Assembly: GCF_021347895.1 (NCBI RefSeq)
Contig: NC_067124.1
Location: forward strand, 17,412,521-17,476,520
Source of the DNA: Acanthochromis polyacanthus
Lineage: Eukaryota; Chordata; Actinopteri; Pomacentridae
Direction of reading: 5' to 3'
Length of the DNA stretch: 64,000 nucleotides
This document shows, one piece after another, positions 60,001-64,000 of this stretch (positions within the stretch are counted from its first letter, which is position 1; each line of letters begins with the position of its first letter). Made by a program: the position numbers and the translations under genes. The notes beneath the pieces are model-generated. The model saw only the letters and a program-made list of their open reading frames with translations. It had not been told where the DNA came from and searched no databases.

Positions 60001-63000
60001 AGTAATGTTACTTTACAGATAATTTCTTATATTTTAGAGAAAAAAATAATACATTAAGAACAAAACTGGAGACTATGTCACATCAATAATCTATATTTTT
60101 ATAAATAGTAATTTTATCTTTCACAACATCTGACTTCAAAACTTCTTTGTACTGTATTTAAATCTGAAAAAAAAAAACTGCAAAAAAGAAAACCAAGCCA
60201 AAAAATAATGTCCAAAATTGATTTGGATCTGTATATTTACAAACAGTACTTTGTTCACAGTGTGTGACCAGAAAATTACACTATTTTATTGTATCCAAGT
60301 CAGATAAATGTATCAGTATTGTAATGTGTTTTCATCATTTTTAGTGTCTGAATGATCTAGTATTTGCACTAAATTAAAGCAGAGTGTTTTCTTCTTTATT
60401 CCAGGTGCAGAGGGTCAATCCGTGACCTATAAACACTCAGATATCTGTGCAGTGAGGGGATCAACGGTCACCCTACCCTGCACCTTCACTCCTCCATTGG
60501 AAACATCTGGAGGAGTAGACAACATTAACAGAAGTAGGATGGAGATCATCAGAGTGGTTTGGTGTAAGAACCATCCTATGTGTCAAGGTTCTACTCCGTC
60601 TGTCTATGACAGTGAGTCCACAGCCAAGCAGCGTCGCTACAGATACCTCGGAGACAAGAAGGGAAACTGCACTTTACAAATCTCAGACCTGCAGAAGGCC
60701 GACGACGCAACCTTTCGTTTCAGAATGGAAACCAAGTATCTCAGTTTTTTAAAGAGTTTTACCGGGACGACAGGAGTGAATATCACTGTTGTTGGTGAGA
60801 TATGAGATAGAACATTTCTACAACCACTAGGAAACCAAACAGGAACTACCCTTTGGACTGTAGCCTCTTAGCTCCTCTGCTGCTCTAAAACTAAATTTCT
60901 GATCTATAGATCAGCTGATTATTGGAGCCAATGTTATTAATTTTTCTGATGATCGGATTTAGTATTTTTATTAGTTGATTATCACTAAATATATTAACTG
61001 TTGTCTTTGGTTCTGATGCAGCTGCTCTGTCTCAGTAAAGCACCGCCCACGCCTTCCTCTGATTGGTCACACGTCACAGTAACAGCCAATCACTGAAAGC
61101 TGTTGTTTACGCAGAGAGACAGAGGAGCAGATTATCAGACTGTAGCAGCAACAAGATGACCTTCTAGTAACACCTGAATCATTCACCTGTTGGTGTCTGA
61201 AAGGTTCCTGCTGCCAGAAGTTACCTTAATGTTTATCAGTTCTGGTCTGTGTCGTGTTCTCTTACATCTGGAGATAGGATTTGTAGCATCACACACTTCA
61301 TTTTAAGCATTTCATTCAGGTTTGAGTAATATTTATTATTTAAAATATTTATTTAGAGTGTTGAGTTTTATTGCCCTGCTGAAGATTTAAAAAAAGGGAA
61401 CACGTTCAGAGGAAGGATTTCAGTCTGATTGTTTCTGTAATTATTCTCACAGACTAATATGTTTTAATTTTAACCAGTAATATCACTATTATTACTGACA
61501 GCATACAACTGTGTCTGAAACTAATTAATTTCTTTACTTTCTTTAATCCACTCACTTCTATAAATATTTTTAACCATTTAGGCCATAAAGCTTTGAAAAT
61601 GTGAAAAAAGAATCAATTTGGCGTCTTTTCTTTTTAGTCCAAAACTTCAATGTATTCAATAATTTATTTTATGGCAAGAAAAGCCGTAAAATATTTTATT
61701 TGAACAATTGAAACCAAAGAATTTTGAGCAAAAAAAAGAAGAAATAAAAACAAAACAATTATCAAAATGGTTGCAGATCATTTTCTGATGGTGAACTTGC
61801 ACCATCATTTCTGATTATAATGAATTACTGAGTATTAAAGTGACGTTAAAATGTTCCAGATGATCCCAGAATGGAGGTGGTTGGCTCCAGCCGTGACTTT
61901 AAAGAAGGTCAAACTGTCACCCTGCGCTGCTCTACAACCTGCACCTTCCACCAGCTGGAGGTCAGCTGGCTCAAAGATGGCTATGCCCTCTCACAATCTG
62001 GCCCCACCATCCGGGTTGGGCCGCTGACTGCAAAGGATTCTGGGAACTACAGCTGTGCTCTGAGGATGAACTCGCCGTCAGAGCTGTTCAGTCTGCAGCT
62101 GGAGCCTGAAGGTCGGTTTCATTTCATTCCATCTGAAAGCTTTATTGAGCAAAGTTTAGTTTTTATAGCAAGAAAGATCCACATTTTATAATTCATCTAA
62201 TAACTACAAGATAATTTGGTGTGTTTTGTGGTGATCATACATATTTTTGTGATAATTCTATGTCCTTTTATACTTCACTACTGAAATAACAAGAACAGAC
62301 TGGGAGTGGAGCAGCTGTACAGATCAAAAACAGTGTGATGTTTTACAGGAGAACATGGAGGAACAGTGCCAGTTGATCGTGTGGTTCTCTTCACTCTGCA
62401 CACGGTTCTCATCATCACTGTCACGTTGGTTGTCATCAAAAGGTGAAAACTCACCTCCAGAACACACATCACTCCAGAACCACGGAACCTCCCAGGTTAA
62501 GTCCTAGTGTCACTAAGAAGCAGATCAAAGCCAACACTTCAAACCTGTTTATACTGAAATGTGCTCCTTAGAAGAAGATCCTCAGAGAACCGTCTGCTGG
62601 AGGAATCCTCAATAACTAGAATCAGTTTCTACACTAAACCATTGACAAGTTCAAACTTCAAAACTTCCTGTAGTTTTTTGTTTCAAAATATTTCAAAAAA
62701 TATGTTTAATGGCAGATTTCTAATACTCCGGTTGTTTACAGTGTGATGCTGTTAATATCTCTCAAACACCTCACAAACAAGTAGTTTGATCTTTAGTTTC
62801 TTAAAACAGCATCAATAATCTGCACCTGAGATCTTGTGCTCATCTTCAGCTCCTCTCAAATTAATGTTGATTCTTTCAGCAGCTGCCAATAAAAACTGTC
62901 ATGTTTCTGGTTCATCTGAATCGTTGACGTGTTTATTTATAACTTTTCTTTTACAGATGAAACCTAAATTTAATGACAAATGGCAAAATTATATTTATAC

Positions 63001-63723
63001 AATCACAATTATCTTTAAAAGTTGAAACTTCTCAGTGACTCTGTTTTTACCTCCTTCTTCACAGAACTTTGCTCACCAGAAAACTACAGCAGAAAGCTGA
63101 AGGAAGTGACAGAGCAGGTGAGTCACCACCAGCGACTCTTCCTTCCACTTCCTGTTATATTTATAAGACTATAAATACTGATGGACGTTATTTTTGCCGA
63201 ATATTGTGATACAACGCGCTCATATGGCGAGTTTGAAGACGTTTTTAGAAAGAAGTGCAACACCGCTGCAGCTGCAAAAGAGAGGGAGACGGCGTGGAGA
63301 ACACTGCTGCCCGGATCAATGCGTAAGTTTAAATGTAGTCCTTTGTAATCGTAATAATATTACAGGGAATAACTGTCTGAATGGTAGCCTAGTAAGTTAT
63401 TTCATTTAGGTGGAATCCCGCGGGGGAGAAGCGCACGGGGCAGCAGCTTAAGATGAAATATAAAAACATTGTTCAAACAGGTCAGACCTCGGCATTATTT
63501 CATGGAGGTACTTCATGTTGATCATGTTTTACATTGTAAAGTAGCCTAAATATTAAGTGGCTGTTTGACTGTGCAGTTGTTTTATCCACACAAAGCCTAA
63601 ATGTCTGCATCCATATCATGTCCTGTTAAATAATTAAGCCTATTTAAACTAACGCAAACTTCTGCTCAGCCAACAGAAAGAAAGCAGATGCCTGTAAAAC
63701 GGGTGGAATAAAAGGTCATGGAT

Positions 63724-63775
<52 letters not shown>

Positions 63776-63982
63776 GATTATTTAGTTCTCTTTTGTGTCT
63801 TTTTTTGTCTTTTGGCTCCTCCTTCACACCACAAGAGACCTTGTAATTTTAAGTAGGCAACACTCCAAAGATTTATCCAAATGGTAGTTTAAGTGTACTG
63901 AAACATGTCACTGATCTTGGATGAAGAGGATGAAACTGTGTCTGCTGCCTTTACAGAGGGGGATCCAGAAAGGCATACAGAG
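57030..63982 (+). CDS. Ig-superfamily receptor, CD22/Siglec-like, partial (continues past the window)
   Basis: Exons: about 57030–57066 (signal), 60405–60794 (V-type Ig), 61860–62111 (second Ig), 62349–62442 (membrane), 63065–63117 and 63957–63982 (cytoplasmic start). All borders are AG/GT and phases agree. The V domain runs GSTVTLPCTFTPP, VVWCKNH, YRYLGDKKGNCTLQISDLQK, as in fish CD22/sialoadhesin-like proteins. The second domain has VTLRCSTTCTFHQLEVSWLK and DSGNYSCAL. The membrane span is VVLFTLHTVLIITVTLVVIK. Signalling motifs, if any, lie further right. The signal exon reads KTFCFLLFLLAG but the expected ATG is ATA, so the start is unresolved. A role in immune cell adhesion or inhibition is inferred from the family only. 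Confidence 0.8.
57067..57625 (-). mobile_element. 5'-truncated LINE (CR1/L2-like), minus strand
   Basis: The minus strand encodes the C-terminal reverse-transcriptase region (RPLLRTFYDTVVASAFLYAV, then VGERRMLAKLSSIMD and KKERYLRSFIPTAIRLYN) with one frameshift. It ends in a microsatellite-like tail whose complement (GATAAGATAGACTTTATTGA) abuts the signal-exon donor. It lies in intron 1 of the Ig-type gene. Confidence 0.8.
57626..59276 (+). mobile_element. 5'-truncated LINE (CR1/L2/Rex1-like), long open reverse transcriptase
   Basis: An open frame of about 449 codons (57630–58979) covers the reverse transcriptase: STGPDGISALLLKAC, NDFRPVALTSIVMK, DPYQFAYRQGRGTDDAI, ILFIDFSSAFN (motif A), TGAPQGCVSSP (motif B) and FSDDTAIL (motif C, Ser where Ala is usual). 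The endonuclease half is missing. The 3' UTR ends GGGACAATAAAGTATATTG with an (ATTGA)n tail at about 59252–59276. The intact frame suggests a fairly young copy, though a dead-on-arrival one. Confidence 0.9.
59277..60404. other. Rest of intron 1 of the Ig-type gene
   Basis: AT-rich intronic sequence after the LINE; no exon or element recognised. Confidence 0.6.
63725..63770. repeat. (CA)n microsatellite
   Basis: About 23 CA dinucleotides in the last visible intron of the Ig-type gene. Confidence 0.95.
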
Positions 63983-64000
63983 GTATGTTACTGATAGTTC

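Overview
This window is nuclear DNA from a vertebrate, almost certainly a ray-finned (teleost) fish. It has large intron-containing genes with GT/AG splice sites, dense young transposons of fish type (tRNA-derived SINEs, hAT, Tc1 and CR1/L2-like LINEs) and many (CA)n tracts. I reconstructed the exons by hand from splice sites, reading frame and remembered family alignments. No database search was run.

Layout from left to right: (1) 42–4760, minus strand: the first eight exons of a GABA-B receptor subunit 2-like gene (signal peptide plus Venus-flytrap domain); its membrane part lies beyond the left edge. (2) 5039–11968: two nearly identical 3.2 and 3.6 kb composite DNA transposons in tandem, each with about 470–530 bp terminal inverted repeats and each carrying the same nested hAT copy. 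(3) 14035–41919, plus strand: a complete thyroglobulin gene (tg) in 48 coding exons. The summed exon length is 7179 nt, divisible by three, giving about 2392 residues. The order is signal peptide, type-1 repeats, type-2 repeats, a further type-1 repeat, type-3 repeats, then a catalytically dead cholinesterase-like domain ending at the conserved C-terminal tyrosine. (4) 42979–49863, plus strand: a four-exon membrane mucin of about 485 residues. Its membrane segment and tail resemble MUC1, but it has no SEA domain. (5) 52365–59276: retrotransposon debris, comprising a LINE broken by a MITE, a solo LTR broken by another DNA element, and two LINEs head to head. (6) 57030 to the right edge, plus strand: an Ig-superfamily receptor of the fish CD22/Siglec-like type (signal exon, V-type domain, second Ig domain, membrane exon, start of the cytoplasmic tail), partial.

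The genes do not form an operon-like unit. The GABA-B-like gene and tg are divergent and separated by 9.3 kb of mostly transposon DNA; tg, the mucin and the Ig receptor run in the same direction. tg encodes the thyroid hormone precursor. The mucin and the Ig receptor are predicted single-pass surface proteins.

The most unusual features are a 20-bp minisatellite in tg intron 40 that copies the splice donor about 47 times, the missing thyroglobulin module, the SEA-less MUC1-like mucin, the twin composite transposons, and a perfect inverted pair of CTCF-like motifs.
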